Both the position numbers and the translations under genes were made by a program. A DNA stretch of 64,000 bases from Salinirussus salinus (GTDB taxonomy: Archaea > Halobacteriota > Halobacteria > Halobacteriales > Haloarculaceae): the NCBI RefSeq assembly GCF_009831455.1, contig NZ_WOWO01000004.1, positions 434,001 through 498,000 of the forward strand. Direction: 5' to 3'. Below, in pieces: positions 34,988 through 44,138 of this stretch. Below the pieces are notes generated by a model. The model did not search any database and was not told the DNA's origin. It saw only the letters and a program-made list of their open reading frames with translations. The first letter of the stretch is position 1. Every line of letters begins with the position of its first letter.

Positions 34988-36064
34988 TCAGCGCGCCAGC
35001 GGCATCGAGTAACTGCGCTCGCGGTCCATGACCTCTTCCCACGTGCGCTCACAGGGGCAGGAGACCTGCTCGAAGACGGAGGGGTCCTGCCGGAGGTCGA
35101 AGTCCTTGATTGCGCGCTGGACGCGGTCGTCGCACTCCCGGCAGTTGTGCGGGCCGCGGTCCGAGCCGTGGCCGACGGGGTCAGAGACCACGAGGACGTC
35201 CTCGTCGGCGGTGTCCTCTAGGACTTCGCAGACCGACCAGAGCCACGGTGGCCGGTAGCCGTCGGCGTGAAAGAGGTCCTCGACCATCGTGTGTCGCTGC
35301 ACGTTACAGGGGTTCATCGAAACGGTGTGACAGCCCTCGACGCCGGCACACCGTCCGATGGACGATTTCATGTCCGCGACCGCCTCGGCCTCCGAGAGGA
35401 AGGGCGGCTTCATGAGGAGGTAGGCCTTCACGCCCGCGCCGGCGTCGGCGACGTCGGCGGCGGCGCGCTCGAACTCCGCGAACTCGAAGTACTTGTTGAC
35501 GCAGTCCTGCCGGACGCGGTCGGTCGCGGTCTCCAGGCCCACCGCGACGTCCGTCGCGAGCCCGCGGTCGGTGAAGTCGGCGACCTTCTCCGCGTCGATG
35601 AAGTCGGGCAGCGACTCGACGACGATCCGGTCGCGGTCGGCGAAGGTCTCGACGATGGCCTGGCGGGTCTCCGCCCCGACCTCCCGCTCGTCGAGGAAGG
35701 AGCCGGAGGTGTAGATCTTGACCTGCCCGGCGGGTTCGTCTGCGTGTTCGTCCTCGTGGTCGAGGCACTTCTCGACCTGGGTCATGAGGTCCTCGTGGGA
35801 GACGCTGCCGCCCTCGACGGACTCGGCGACGTAGCCACACATCGTGCAGCCGCCGGCGCGGGCCCACCGGCAGCCGCCGGTGTTGAGGATGATCGTCAGC
35901 GAGTCGTAGACGCCGTCGGGGGTGTTGTCTTCGTCCAGCCAGACGCGGGTTGGCTCGGTCGGGTCGTGGCTCTCGTCCTTCCGGGCCCGGATTTCGCGCA
36001 TCGCCCGGTTGTGGGCGTCCATCCCGCGTCCCTGCTCGTAGACCTCGGGACTGGGCTTGCTCAT
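34988..36064 (-). CDS. raSEA: Archaeosine-synthesis radical SAM enzyme RaSEA
   Basis: 358 aa. The iron-sulfur motif is GGCRWARAGGCTMCGY (C-x7-C-x2-C), not the classical CxxxCxxC, as in the ELP3/TsaA-like group that includes RaSEA. Further motifs: VKIYTSGSFLDERE, VGLETATDRVRQDCVN and a C-terminal set of conserved Cys (CRECDDR, CPCERTW). RaSEA works with ArcS: ArcS adds lysine to the preQ0 base at tRNA position 15 and RaSEA cleaves it to leave the formamidine of archaeosine. Start MSKPSPEVYEQGRG at 36064. It is on the same strand as arcS-tgtA but cut off from them by a VapBC module. Confidence 0.92.
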   Translation of the reverse strand: MSKPSPEVYEQGRGMDAHNRAMREIRARKDESHDPTEPTRVWLDEDNTPDGVYDSLTIILNTGGCRWARAGGCTMCGYVAESVEGGSVSHEDLMTQVEKCLDHEDEHADEPAGQVKIYTSGSFLDEREVGAETRQAIVETFADRDRIVVESLPDFIDAEKVADFTDRGLATDVAVGLETATDRVRQDCVNKYFEFAEFERAAADVADAGAGVKAYLLMKPPFLSEAEAVADMKSSIGRCAGVEGCHTVSMNPCNVQRHTMVEDLFHADGYRPPWLWSVCEVLEDTADEDVLVVSDPVGHGSDRGPHNCRECDDRVQRAIKDFDLRQDPSVFEQVSCPCERTWEEVMDRERSYSMPLAR

Positions 36065-36135
36065 TGGCAGAAGACAGCGGGGCTGTGCGTAAGTCGGCTT
36101 CGCTGTCAGCCGGCGGGAAAAGTCATTTGCCTGTC

Positions 36136-36153
36136 TGCATACAACCGTATGCA
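36136..36153. promoter_or_regulatory. Palindromic operator candidate of the second VapBC module
   Basis: TGCATAC, AACC, GTATGCA: a perfect 18-bp inverted repeat that runs over the ATG at 36149. An autorepressing VapB would block the promoter or start codon by binding here. Same spacing logic as the TACACA/TGTGTA site at the first module. Confidence 0.55.
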
Positions 36154-36388
36154 CATGTCCAAGAGCGTTCGCCTCTCCGAGGAAGCTTACGAGCGTCTGG
36201 CGGCACACAAACGCGAGGACGAGACGTTCTCCGACGTTGTGCTCCGGCTGGCGGGCGAGCGCTCGCTGCTGGACCTCGCCGGTATTCTGAGCGACGAGGA
36301 GGCAGACGCGCTCCGGGACGCGGTCGCCGAGCGCCGCGAGCGACGCCAGCGGGGCCTCGAAGAGCGTGCTGAGGAGCTGGGGTCGTGA
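36149..36388 (+). CDS. vapB: VapB-type antitoxin (second module)
   Basis: 79 aa from 36149 (MHMSKSVRL) or 77 aa from 36155. Close paralogue of the antitoxin at 13612: both share the SEEAYERL.AHKRE, TFSDVV.RLAGERS and ILSDEEA blocks. It lies between raSEA and arcS on the opposite strand and its promoter sits in their shared gap. The toxin GTG follows one base after its stop. Confidence 0.85.
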   Translation: MHMSKSVRLSEEAYERLAAHKREDETFSDVVLRLAGERSLLDLAGILSDEEADALRDAVAERRERRQRGLEERAEELGS

Positions 36389-36389
36389 C

Positions 36390-36779
36390 GTGCTACTCGA
36401 CACGACCTTCCTGATCGACCTGATGAACGGCGACGACGGGGCTGTCGACAAGGCTCGCGAGCTGGAGCACGACCTCGTCCAGCAGCGGCTCTCGTCGATG
36501 ACGCTGTTCGAACTGTACTACGGCGTCGCCCGAGCGAGTGACTCCCCCGACGAACGCGAGCGGGTAGAGACCGTTCTGGAATCGAAGCCAGTCCATCCGG
36601 CCGACACTGCCGTCATGCGGAAGGCCGGCCGCCTGTCCGGTCGCCTGGCAAACGATGGCACCCCGGTCGACGACGGTGACGTCATCATCGCCGCGACTGC
36701 GGATGTTGTCGACGAGCCGGTGCTCACGCGGAACGTCGACGACTTCGAACGGCTCGGGACTACGGTCGAGACGTATTGA
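36390..36779 (+). CDS. vapC: VapC-type PIN-domain toxin (second module)
   Basis: 129 aa from a GTG at 36390 (VLLDTTFLIDLMNGDD); the upstream ATG at 36366 would overlap the antitoxin. PIN acidic residues: DTTFLIDLMNG, TLFELYYG, DDGDVIIAATA and VLTRNVDDF. Shares VMRKAGRLSGRLA with the first VapC (VMRKAGTLSGELA), so both modules derive from one ancestor. Ends 3 bp from the arcS stop (convergent). Expected to cleave a structured RNA when free of VapB. Confidence 0.9.
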   Translation: MLLDTTFLIDLMNGDDGAVDKARELEHDLVQQRLSSMTLFELYYGVARASDSPDERERVETVLESKPVHPADTAVMRKAGRLSGRLANDGTPVDDGDVIIAATADVVDEPVLTRNVDDFERLGTTVETY

Positions 36780-36782
36780 CGA

Positions 36783-38531
36783 CTATCGCTCCTTGACGTG
36801 ACGGACGTTCGCGGCGATCCCCCTCGTGCTCTCGGCCATCTCCCGGCCGTGCATCTCCGCCCGGCCGACCGCGAAGGCGCTCGGCCCCTCGACCACGACC
36901 TCGTCGCCGACCCGGATCGCCTCGCTGGCGTCGACGACGCCCGGCGCGAGCACCGAGCCGTGGGGAACGAAGTCGTCGATCTCGACGCGTTTCGTGGGCG
37001 CGTCGCTGTCGACCCACCGGCGCGCGCCGGCGAGCGTCAGCGAGAGCACGCCGTAGTTGGGGACGAGCGCCGCCAGTTGCTCGCCGTCGGGGTGGTGGGC
37101 CTTCAGTTTCGGGTAGCGCGCTTTGACCTGGATGTCCCCGAAGAGCGCGTCGCCGGCGCCGCGGCCGAACTGGTAGTCCGCGACCGCCCGGAGGGTGTTG
37201 TGCTGGCGCTCGCGCTTGCGGTACTTGTCTTCCCCCGCGAGCGCGCTCGCGAGGTTCGCAAGGGAGTCCGTGGTCGTCGGGTGGTCGGCGACGGTGTACT
37301 CGAACTCGACGCCGAGGCCGTCCTCGACGCGCTCGCAGATTGGCCGGTAGTCCTCCGGGACGTGAGCGATCATCCGCGGGTAGTCGTTTCCCCGGAGGTA
37401 GGCAGCCAGCACGTCGCTCACGAACTCGACTTCCGTTGCGGACCAGTCCCCTGTCACCACGGAGTCGTAGTGCTGGGCGGGGTAGGTGAGTTCGAGTTCC
37501 TGGGGGACGACGCCGATGGGGGAGGTCATCGAGACGGTGTGGGCGCGGAACTGGACGGCATCGTGGAACTGGCCGTGGCTCTGGGAGTCGCTGTAGGGTT
37601 TATGCGCCGAGCAGGGGACGAGCACGAGCGGGTTGTCAAAGCGACAGCGGTAGCGGTCGGTGACCCGCCGGGCGAAGCGCTGGATCTCCACCCGACGGAG
37701 GGTGTCGTCGCTTGCGGCGGTGATCTCCGCACGCCGGATAACGGGGGTGCGCTGCTCGAGGTAGCCGTACTGGCGGTCGAGCCGGCGGAAGACCGCGGTG
37801 TGCCACTGCTCGTGGCGGGCCTGCCCCTCGACGTAGTCGCGCAGGCGGCCCCGCCTGATGCGCTCGCGGACGGTCGCCAGGGCTGCCCGGAGGGCGTACT
37901 CGTTGTGGGCGACACAGTCCTCGCGGTCGAAGTCCGCGCAGGGGCCCTGGCAGGCCGGGCAGGCACAGGGGAGTTCGGTCAGGTCCTCGAGGAAGTGCTC
38001 GCCGTCGGCGGTGAGGTACTTCCCCCGGGTACCCTTCACGACCGCCCGGTCGGTATCCACGAGGTCCACACCCGCATAGGCGAGCGTGGCGACGTTGCCG
38101 GGGGTCGCCACGCCCGGGAGGTAGAGAGCGCTGTCGGCGGGGATGGCGTCGCGGGTCCCCACGATGGCGTCGACGAACGCTTCGGCGTGACCCGCGATGG
38201 ACTGACCAGTCGAGAGGACGTAGGCGTCGGCTCCGTGGTCGGCGGCGGTCGCGGGGCTGACGACCGCAGCGCTGGGGTAGTCGACGTCGGGATATTCGCC
38301 GGCGAAGGCCGACTGGACTTCCTCGGGCGTGCCGCCCGGGAGTGCGCGGTGGGGAAGCACCGTCAGCGAACCCTCGTCACCCTCTGGTACCTCGCGGTCG
38401 GCAGTCCACTCGCTGCCGGCGTCTGCGAGGACTTCGTCCACGAGGCCGGGCGTGGTCACCGGGTCGGCCAGCCGGAGTTCCCCCAGCCGGGCCGCGCCGT
38501 CCCGGTCGTGGACCTCGAAGTAGTCGGTCAT
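36783..38531 (-). CDS. arcS: Archaeosine synthase (TgtA2/ArcS)
   Basis: 582 aa. The N-terminal half is a TGT-like barrel that has lost the transglycosylase active-site Asp motif seen in TgtA; the family's zinc-like cluster [10 protein letters not shown] is kept. The ArcS-specific core is [20 protein letters not shown], and the C-terminus is a PUA RNA-binding domain ([20 protein letters not shown] region). It modifies preQ0-tRNA at G15 with RaSEA. The start at 38531 overlaps the tgtA stop by four bases, so tgtA-arcS form a coupled operon. Confidence 0.94.
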   Translation of the reverse strand: MTDYFEVHDRDGAARLGELRLADPVTTPGLVDEVLADAGSEWTADREVPEGDEGSLTVLPHRALPGGTPEEVQSAFAGEYPDVDYPSAAVVSPATAADHGADAYVLSTGQSIAGHAEAFVDAIVGTRDAIPADSALYLPGVATPGNVATLAYAGVDLVDTDRAVVKGTRGKYLTADGEHFLEDLTELPCACPACQGPCADFDREDCVAHNEYALRAALATVRERIRRGRLRDYVEGQARHEQWHTAVFRRLDRQYGYLEQRTPVIRRAEITAASDDTLRRVEIQRFARRVTDRYRCRFDNPLVLVPCSAHKPYSDSQSHGQFHDAVQFRAHTVSMTSPIGVVPQELELTYPAQHYDSVVTGDWSATEVEFVSDVLAAYLRGNDYPRMIAHVPEDYRPICERVEDGLGVEFEYTVADHPTTTDSLANLASALAGEDKYRKRERQHNTLRAVADYQFGRGAGDALFGDIQVKARYPKLKAHHPDGEQLAALVPNYGVLSLTLAGARRWVDSDAPTKRVEIDDFVPHGSVLAPGVVDASEAIRVGDEVVVEGPSAFAVGRAEMHGREMAESTRGIAANVRHVKER

Positions 38532-40039
38532 TCGTCGCCCTCCTCGCGCTCCGCTGTGGATCGACTTGTCTCCCGGCGCTCCACGCTCACACCGTCCGGC
38601 AACCGCTCGAGCGCCGACTGCGGCCACCCGCCGTGGACCACCCGGACCGTCGTGCCGGGGTTGGCCTCGGCCAGCCGGCGGACCCCCTCGGCGGCGGCCT
38701 CGTAGGCCTGGGGCTCCAGCCGCTCGGGCACCTCGGCGGTCAGCGGGTAGGCGTCTTTCAGCGCCGGCGGCAGCGGGCCGAAGGGGGGACGGCAGAGCCA
38801 CCGCTCGCTCTCCCCGCCGTCGCCGTCGTCGCCGGACCGGCCGCCCACGACCACCTCGTCGCCGACCTCCAGCCGGGCGAGCCGGTCGTGGTGGCGCTGC
38901 ACTTCGGGGCGGCTGGCGCTCTCGGCGGAGAGGTGGAAGAACGTCCCCTTCGAGACGGGGTCAGTCGCCTCGAGGAACTCCCCGTGTTCGAGTAGCGCCC
39001 GGTATCCATCGAGCAGGGTCGGGTGCCCGCGGGCACGCGCCTCGACGAGTTCGAGGAGGTTCCCCTCGCGGATGGCGCCCTTCACGCGGCGCATCTCGGC
39101 GAAGGAGACGTGGATGTTGTGCTCGGCGAGCACCTCGCCGCGCTCGCGCTCGGGCCGGTCGCGCAGCTCGGCGGGCGTCCACTCCCCGCAGGCGGGACAC
39201 GCGCAGGGAAAGTACTCCAGGTCGTCGAGGCGGTCGGTGCCGCGGACGGTGAGATAGCGGTCGTCGCGGGCGTACAGCGCGTACGCGGCGGAGTCGAAGA
39301 GGTCACAGCCGAGTGCCGCCGCGAGCGCGAAGGTCATCGGGTGGCCGGCGCCGAAGAGGTGGACCGGCGCGGATTCGGGGAGCCCCCGTTTCGCGGCGAC
39401 GACGGCCTCCACGACGTCGCCGTAGCGGTAGTCATTGAGCAGGGGGACGACGGCACCGACCGGAAAGACGTCGGCACCGCTGTCGGCGGCCTCCCTGGCT
39501 GCGCGTTCGCGGATCTCGGGGTAGGTTCCCCCCTGGACCGGCCCCGTCAGTAGCATGTCGCCGACGTCCATCCCGGCGGCACGCTCGATGCGCTCCTGGG
39601 TGCTCGCTTGCTCCCGGGACGCCTGCTCGCGGTCGGCGTCGGGCGGCGTGGGGATGTCGACTGGCGTCCCGATGTCCGAACCCACGTCGTGCTGGAACTG
39701 GACGATCTCCTCGGTCGTGACGTCGATCTCGCCGTATTCGGCGAGCTGGAAGGAGCCCGAGTCGGTCATGACCGCTCCCGGGAAATCGAGCAGGTCGTGC
39801 AGGCCCCGCTCGAGAGCGGGCTCGCGCAGGTCCTCGCTGCCGTGGAGGACGTAGCTGTTGGTGATGAGGATCTCCGCGCCGAAGTCCTCGGCCAACCGCC
39901 GCGGGGGGACCGTCTGGACGTGGGGGTTGACCACCGGCAGGAGCGCGGGGGTCTCGACGGTCACGCCCGCCCGGGGAACCTCGAGTTCGCCCAGCCGGCC
40001 GGCGCCGTCGTACCGGCGCACCTCGAAGACGTCTCGCAT
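38528..40039 (-). CDS. tgtA: tRNA-guanine(15) transglycosylase (archaeal TgtA)
   Basis: 503 aa. N-terminal catalytic barrel with the nucleophile/base motif MTDSGSFQL (Asp93) and the zinc site CACPACGEW, followed by the archaeal C-terminal domains including a PUA-like end ([33 protein letters not shown]). It swaps guanine-15 of tRNA for preQ0, the first step of archaeosine synthesis. The start at 40039 ([18 protein letters not shown]) mirrors the arcS start [18 protein letters not shown], showing that the two are ancient paralogues. First gene of the operon. Confidence 0.95.
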   Translation of the reverse strand: MRDVFEVRRYDGAGRLGELEVPRAGVTVETPALLPVVNPHVQTVPPRRLAEDFGAEILITNSYVLHGSEDLREPALERGLHDLLDFPGAVMTDSGSFQLAEYGEIDVTTEEIVQFQHDVGSDIGTPVDIPTPPDADREQASREQASTQERIERAAGMDVGDMLLTGPVQGGTYPEIRERAAREAADSGADVFPVGAVVPLLNDYRYGDVVEAVVAAKRGLPESAPVHLFGAGHPMTFALAAALGCDLFDSAAYALYARDDRYLTVRGTDRLDDLEYFPCACPACGEWTPAELRDRPERERGEVLAEHNIHVSFAEMRRVKGAIREGNLLELVEARARGHPTLLDGYRALLEHGEFLEATDPVSKGTFFHLSAESASRPEVQRHHDRLARLEVGDEVVVGGRSGDDGDGGESERWLCRPPFGPLPPALKDAYPLTAEVPERLEPQAYEAAAEGVRRLAEANPGTTVRVVHGGWPQSALERLPDGVSVERRETSRSTAEREEGDE

Positions 40040-40156
40040 TGGTCCCCCTGTGCTTGCGGCGGCGGTAAGGGTTGTGTTCCGTGGAATGACTCCTGCCGTG
40101 CGGGGTCGCTTTCCCCCGGCCGATGCCAACACGTCTCGGCTGATGTCTTATTCTAC

Positions 40157-40172
40157 GATTTTTGGAAAAATC
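40157..40172. promoter_or_regulatory. Palindrome upstream of the AbrB-PIN module
   Basis: GATTTTT GG AAAAATC, a 16-bp inverted repeat in an AT-rich stretch after CTTATTC (40147-40153), between the tgtA start and the antitoxin ATG at 40219. Likely promoter/operator region of the module, perhaps bound by the AbrB-type protein. Confidence 0.45.
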
Positions 40173-40218
40173 ACAGAATTACGGAAACGCTCATGTGTCC
40201 TTCACCACAACGTCGAGT

Positions 40219-40443
40219 ATGCGGATCACCGCTCGGGATGGTCGGATCTACCTGCCGAAAGAGCTCCGCGAGAAGTTCGGCGAGGAGTTCGAGCTCATCG
40301 ACCGCGGCGACCGGCTGGTGCTCGTCCCGCAGCCTGACGACCCGCTCGAGGCGCTCCGCGAGGAGGTCCGGGACTCCGACAAGTCCGTCGAGGAGTTGAC
40401 CGGTGGTGCGCTCGCGGAGGCGCTGGAGGAGGCCGGTCGGTGA
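40219..40443 (+). CDS. AbrB/MazE-type antitoxin
   Basis: 74 aa. MRITARDGRIYLPKELREKF is a swapped-hairpin AbrB DNA-binding domain; residues ~45-74 (LEALREEVRDSDKSVEEL region) form a charged tail for toxin binding. Divergent from tgtA. The PIN toxin starts one base after the stop. AbrB-type antitoxins paired with PIN toxins are a standard VapBC variant. The upstream frame to 40162 runs through the promoter and is not used. Confidence 0.85.
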   Translation: MRITARDGRIYLPKELREKFGEEFELIDRGDRLVLVPQPDDPLEALREEVRDSDKSVEELTGGALAEALEEAGR

Positions 40444-40444
40444 C

Positions 40445-40819
40445 ATGCCGTACGTCGAGGCTGATTTCCTGCTCGCACTGGTCAAAGAGGAGGACTGGCT
40501 TGCCGACGCTGCCGAACGGGTGTACGAGGACCACGACGACCTGTGGACTGCCAGGGATACGCTGGTCGAGTTGATGCTCGTCGCCTACCGCGAGGGGTGG
40601 GATGTCCTCCGGGTCGTCGCGAGCGCGAAGGAACTCGTCGAGGTGCGGGGGGACGTGGAGTCGGTTCTCGCCGCCGCCAGCTACGTCGAAGACGAGGGGT
40701 TCACGCCACTCGACGCGCTCCACCTCGTCAATTCGGGGGAGGATGCTATCGTCTCTACTGACTCGGACTACGACGACTTCTCCGAACGGATCACACTGGA
40801 GGAATACACCCCGCAGTGA
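40445..40819 (+). CDS. PIN-domain ribonuclease toxin (AbrB-linked)
   Basis: 124 aa. Starts MPYVEADFLLALVKEEDW with the first acidic pair, then TLVELMLVAYREG, PLDALHLVNSG and VSTDSDYDDF at the usual PIN positions. It differs clearly in sequence from the two VapCs at 13.9 and 36.4 kb, so it is an independent module. Coupled to the antitoxin (1-bp gap). Followed by the convergent acyl-CoA synthetase gene after 31 bp. Confidence 0.87.
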   Translation: MPYVEADFLLALVKEEDWLADAAERVYEDHDDLWTARDTLVELMLVAYREGWDVLRVVASAKELVEVRGDVESVLAAASYVEDEGFTPLDALHLVNSGEDAIVSTDSDYDDFSERITLEEYTPQ

Positions 40820-40850
40820 CGTTCTGAGTACTCGCAACCGCCGGGCAGCG

Positions 40851-42518
40851 CTACTCCTGCTCGCGGAGCTTGTACCGCTGGATCTTCCCGGTCGTGGTCT
40901 TCGGCAGCTCGTCGACGAACTCGACTATCCTGGGGTACTGGTACTTCGCGAGGTTCTCGCGGACGTACCCCTGGATGTCCTCTGCGAGTTCGTCGCTCGG
41001 TTCGGCGCCGGGGGTCACGACGACGAACGCCTTGACGACCTTGCCGCGGGTCTCGTGATCAACACCGACCACGGCCGCGTTCGCGACGGCCTCGTGTTCG
41101 AGCAGCGCGTCCTCGACCTCGGCCGGGCCGACGCGGTAGCCGCTGGTGATGATCACGTCGTCGTCCCGGGCCGTGAACCAGAACCGCCCGTCCTCGTCCC
41201 TGGAGCCGATGTCGTCGGTGTCCATCCACCGGCCGTCATCGCCGAGGAATGACTCGGCAGTCAGCTCCGGCGCGTTCCAGTACTCCTCGAACATGACCGG
41301 GTCCGGGCGCTCGACGGCGATAGCGCCGACCTCCCCGGACGGTAACGGTTCGCCGCTCTCGTCGACGATGTCGACCGTATGACCCGGTACCGGCTTGCCC
41401 ATGCTCCCCGGCTCCGGGTCGAACCACTGCGAGCAGTTCGAGACGACCAGATTGGCCTCGGTCTGGCCGTAGAGTTCGTTCAGCGGCGCGTCGAAGACTC
41501 CGGCCACCCAGTCGTGCAGTTCCGACGGAACCGGCTCGCCGCCGGTGGCGATGGCGACCACGTGCCCGAAGTCGTACTCGGAGGGGTCGGCCTGGGCCAT
41601 CGTCTTCAGCATCGTCGGCGTCAACAGCGGGTACGTGACGCCGTAGCGCTCGATCAGCTCGAAGGTCGCCTCGGGGTCGAACTCCTCCGACCGGTAGCCG
41701 ACCGCTGGCACCCCGTAGTGCCACGCGGGTAGCAACACGTCGTAGAGCCCCCCGACCCACGCCCAGTCGGCCGGCGTGTACAGCACCGGGTCGGCGTCGT
41801 GCCACGGGAACTCCAGGGCCATCTGGACGCAGGGCAGGTGTCCCAGGAGGTACTGGTGGCCCTGGAGGACGCCTTTCGGCCGGCCGGTCGTCCCGCTCGT
41901 GTAGACGAGCACCGCCGGGTCGTCGGGGGCGGTCTCCACCGGGTCGAACTGCCGGGACCCGCGCAGGTCGGCAAAGCGCTCGCCGACGGCGTGGTCCGGG
42001 ACCTCCGGGTCAGCGCCTATCCCGACGACGTGCTCGACCGACTCGACGGTCTCGACGGCCTCGCCGACCGCGCCGAAGACGTCCGGGTCCGCGACGACGG
42101 CCGTCGTGTCGCTGTCGGCCAGCCGGAACTCGAGGGCGTCCGGACCATAAAGAACCGAGAGCGGGACCGCTACCGCCCCCAGCTTGTAGGCCGCGACGTG
42201 GGCCAGCGCCGTCTCGACGCGCTGGGGGGCGACGACGGCGACCCGGTCGCCGCGCTCGACCCCCCGTGCCCGGAGCGCGTTCGCGAGTTCGTTCGACCGC
42301 CGCTCAAGCTGCCAGAAGGTGAACTGGTCGCGCTCTCCCGCTGCCGACTCGGTGAACAGCGCCACGCGCCCGCGGTCGTCCGCGTGTCTCGTCACGTCGA
42401 CGCCGATGTTGTACGTCTCGGGGATCTCCCACTCGAAGCCCTCGCGAGCCTGCTCGTACGTGTCGAAGCTGCTGAGGTTCGGGACCGGCTCCGTCTCCCA
42501 GTCGATGTCCGTGGTCAT
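40851..42518 (-). CDS. Acyl-CoA synthetase, AMP-forming
   Basis: 555 aa ANL-superfamily enzyme. P-loop-like motif VYTSGTTGRPKGV, LYGQTEANLVV, the hinge around DDIGSRDEDGRFWFTARDDDV (quoted core WFTARDDDVI) and the C-terminal catalytic Lys in LPKTTTGKIQR. It activates a carboxylic acid to the acyl-CoA through acyl-AMP. The WHDADPVLYTPADWAWVGG segment is shared with archaeal medium-chain or acetate-type synthetases; exact acid unknown. It lies just downstream of an enoyl-CoA hydratase gene on the same strand (82 bp gap), so fatty-acid catabolism is likely. Confidence 0.92.
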   Translation of the reverse strand: MTTDIDWETEPVPNLSSFDTYEQAREGFEWEIPETYNIGVDVTRHADDRGRVALFTESAAGERDQFTFWQLERRSNELANALRARGVERGDRVAVVAPQRVETALAHVAAYKLGAVAVPLSVLYGPDALEFRLADSDTTAVVADPDVFGAVGEAVETVESVEHVVGIGADPEVPDHAVGERFADLRGSRQFDPVETAPDDPAVLVYTSGTTGRPKGVLQGHQYLLGHLPCVQMALEFPWHDADPVLYTPADWAWVGGLYDVLLPAWHYGVPAVGYRSEEFDPEATFELIERYGVTYPLLTPTMLKTMAQADPSEYDFGHVVAIATGGEPVPSELHDWVAGVFDAPLNELYGQTEANLVVSNCSQWFDPEPGSMGKPVPGHTVDIVDESGEPLPSGEVGAIAVERPDPVMFEEYWNAPELTAESFLGDDGRWMDTDDIGSRDEDGRFWFTARDDDVIITSGYRVGPAEVEDALLEHEAVANAAVVGVDHETRGKVVKAFVVVTPGAEPSDELAEDIQGYVRENLAKYQYPRIVEFVDELPKTTTGKIQRYKLREQE

Positions 42519-42600
42519 CGTTCACACACTCTGGTTGCTCGAATGGCTCCCCCGCGCGACTTAGATGTGGGGGTGGATTTCAGTCCCCTCCGGCCCGCAC

Positions 42601-43386
42601 TCACCGCCGGAACGACGGCTCCCGCCCCTCCCTGAACGCCTGCACACCCTCGTCCGCGTGCGCGGACGCGAACGTCTCTTTCCCGAGCTGGGTCTCCAGA
42701 CGGAACGCGTCGTCGGGCCGGCGGCCGGCACACCGGTGGACCGTCTCCTTGATCCGCTGGACCGCCTCGGGGCTGTTCTCGGCGATGCTCTCCGCCACTG
42801 CCTCCGCGCGCTCCAGCACCTCCTCGTCGGGGACGACCTCGTTGACCAGCCCGGCATCGAGTGCGTGGGCGGCCGGGAACAGGTCCCCGGTGAGGAGAAA
42901 TTCCATGGCCCGGCAGTAGGGGATCTGTCGGGGCAGCCGGACGTGCGAGCCGGCGATGGGTGCGATGCCCCACCGGGGCTCCTGCAGGCCGAAGCGGGCG
43001 CTCTCCGCGGCGACCCGGATGTCCGTCGCCTGGAGGAACTCCATCCCGCCGGCGACACAGAGCCCGTTGACCGCGGCGATGACCGGTGTGCGGACGAGGT
43101 CGTGGCGCAGAAAGAGGTCGTCCTCGTCGGGCTCGATGTCGGGGTCGGGGCCGGTGGCCTCCGGGATCGTCTCCTCCAGGTCGGCGCCGGTACAGAAGGC
43201 CTCCTCGCCGGCGCCGGTCACGACGATGGCCCGGACCTCGTCGTCCCCGTCGGCGTCGTGGATGGCACGCGCCCCTGCCTGCATCATCTCTGGCGTCAGG
43301 GAGTTGTGTTTCTCCGGGCGGTCGAAGGTGACGTACGCGGTGGTGCCGTCGGTCTCGTATCGGAGTCCCTCTGTCTGTGGCGTCAT
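42601..43386 (-). CDS. Enoyl-CoA hydratase/isomerase family protein
   Basis: 261 aa crotonase fold. TFDRPEKHNSLTPEM near the N-terminus, the oxyanion loop GAGEEAFCTGADLEE and NGLCVAGGMEFLQATD. The catalytic Glu expected in hydratases (two Glu near residues ~115 and ~135) is only partly clear, so isomerase or related activity is possible. Start supported by a TTTATTC box 27 bp upstream. Operon-like with the acyl-CoA synthetase. Confidence 0.9.
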   Translation of the reverse strand: MTPQTEGLRYETDGTTAYVTFDRPEKHNSLTPEMMQAGARAIHDADGDDEVRAIVVTGAGEEAFCTGADLEETIPEATGPDPDIEPDEDDLFLRHDLVRTPVIAAVNGLCVAGGMEFLQATDIRVAAESARFGLQEPRWGIAPIAGSHVRLPRQIPYCRAMEFLLTGDLFPAAHALDAGLVNEVVPDEEVLERAEAVAESIAENSPEAVQRIKETVHRCAGRRPDDAFRLETQLGKETFASAHADEGVQAFREGREPSFRR

Positions 43387-43410
43387 TCCCGACGGGTTCG
43401 CTCCGGGGCT

Positions 43411-43417
43411 GAATAAA
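43411..43417 (-). promoter_or_regulatory. TATA box of the enoyl-CoA hydratase gene
   Basis: TTTATTC on the minus strand centred 27 bp before the ATG at 43386, implying a leaderless transcript. Confidence 0.6.
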
Positions 43418-43558
43418 CGTTGAGTGGGGGAGACGGTGCTGCAATTCCATGACCCGGCGCGTAACGTCGTCGGCTTCGATCATGACTGGTATTTGTGAAG
43501 CTCTAGCCACCCACCAAAACGCGTTTGTGCGCTGGGGATGTATGGACGACTACAGTCC

Positions 43559-43717
43559 ATGTCGCTCGAAAACCGGGAAGAGAAGACCGCCGCTGAACTC
43601 CTCGCCGAGGAAACTGGCCGTCCTGTCGAGGAGTTCGAGTTCACCGAGGACATGGAATTTCCGGACCTCGACGACCTCGAAGTACACGACGCTGACGAAT
43701 ACTATTCCGAGGACTGA
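43559..43717 (+). CDS. Small acidic protein of unknown function
   Basis: 52 aa, read directly: starts MSLENREEKTAAELLAEETG and ends ADEYYSED. Highly acidic (about 21 Asp/Glu), with no hydrophobic segment. The last 16 bases overlap the 3' end of the convergent DUF7718 gene. Such small acidic proteins can be antitoxins, and this one lies in a toxin-antitoxin-rich zone, but there is no direct evidence. Too short for routine gene calls. Confidence 0.5.
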   Translation: MSLENREEKTAAELLAEETGRPVEEFEFTEDMEFPDLDDLEVHDADEYYSED

Positions 43718-44103
43718 GTGCGCCACGGCCCGTGTAGGCCGTGCCACCGTTCGAACTGTGTGAGTAGCCGGTCTGCGTTCTGTGTGAGGTAGTCCTCTGA
43801 GTAGCGAAATGCTCGGTTTAGAGGGACTGGCGGAAATCCAGTCCTGACCTGGTGTTTCTCGCCATCTCGGTAGATATCCAGATGGAGTCCTTCGTCGCGA
43901 ACGTCGTGGGACTGTTCACCCGTGATGTCGTCGTCGAAACGCGCGACCGTCCGCCAGTCGGGGGCATTCTGCCCGGTCGGCGTCGCCTCGATGTCGTACT
44001 CGAGCTGTGCGACGAACCGACGGACCTGCCCCTGTTCGGTTTCCAGTTCGCGCCGAATGCGCGCGTACGGCCAGCGGATCCACGCCGGTGGGTGGTCCGT
44101 CAT
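43702..44103 (-). CDS. DUF7718-like protein, candidate toxin partner of UPF0175
   Basis: 133 aa. Starts MTDHPPAWIRWPYARIRREL; the core has FVAQLEYDIEATPTG, DWRTVARFDDD, HDVRDEGLHLDIYRDGEKHQ and LLTQFERWHGLHGPW. I recall this H-D-V-R-x-E-G-L-H-L pattern from the haloarchaeal DUF7718 family, which has no known activity; conserved His and Asp residues would suit an RNase-like active site, but that is inference. It lies 35 bp downstream of a UPF0175 antitoxin-type gene on the same strand, as expected for a toxin in an antitoxin-first operon. Confidence 0.7.
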   Translation of the reverse strand: MTDHPPAWIRWPYARIRRELETEQGQVRRFVAQLEYDIEATPTGQNAPDWRTVARFDDDITGEQSHDVRDEGLHLDIYRDGEKHQVRTGFPPVPLNRAFRYSEDYLTQNADRLLTQFERWHGLHGPWRTQSSE

Positions 44104-44138
44104 CGCTCGGATCCGGGGATGTGCCCGAGAGACGCCAT

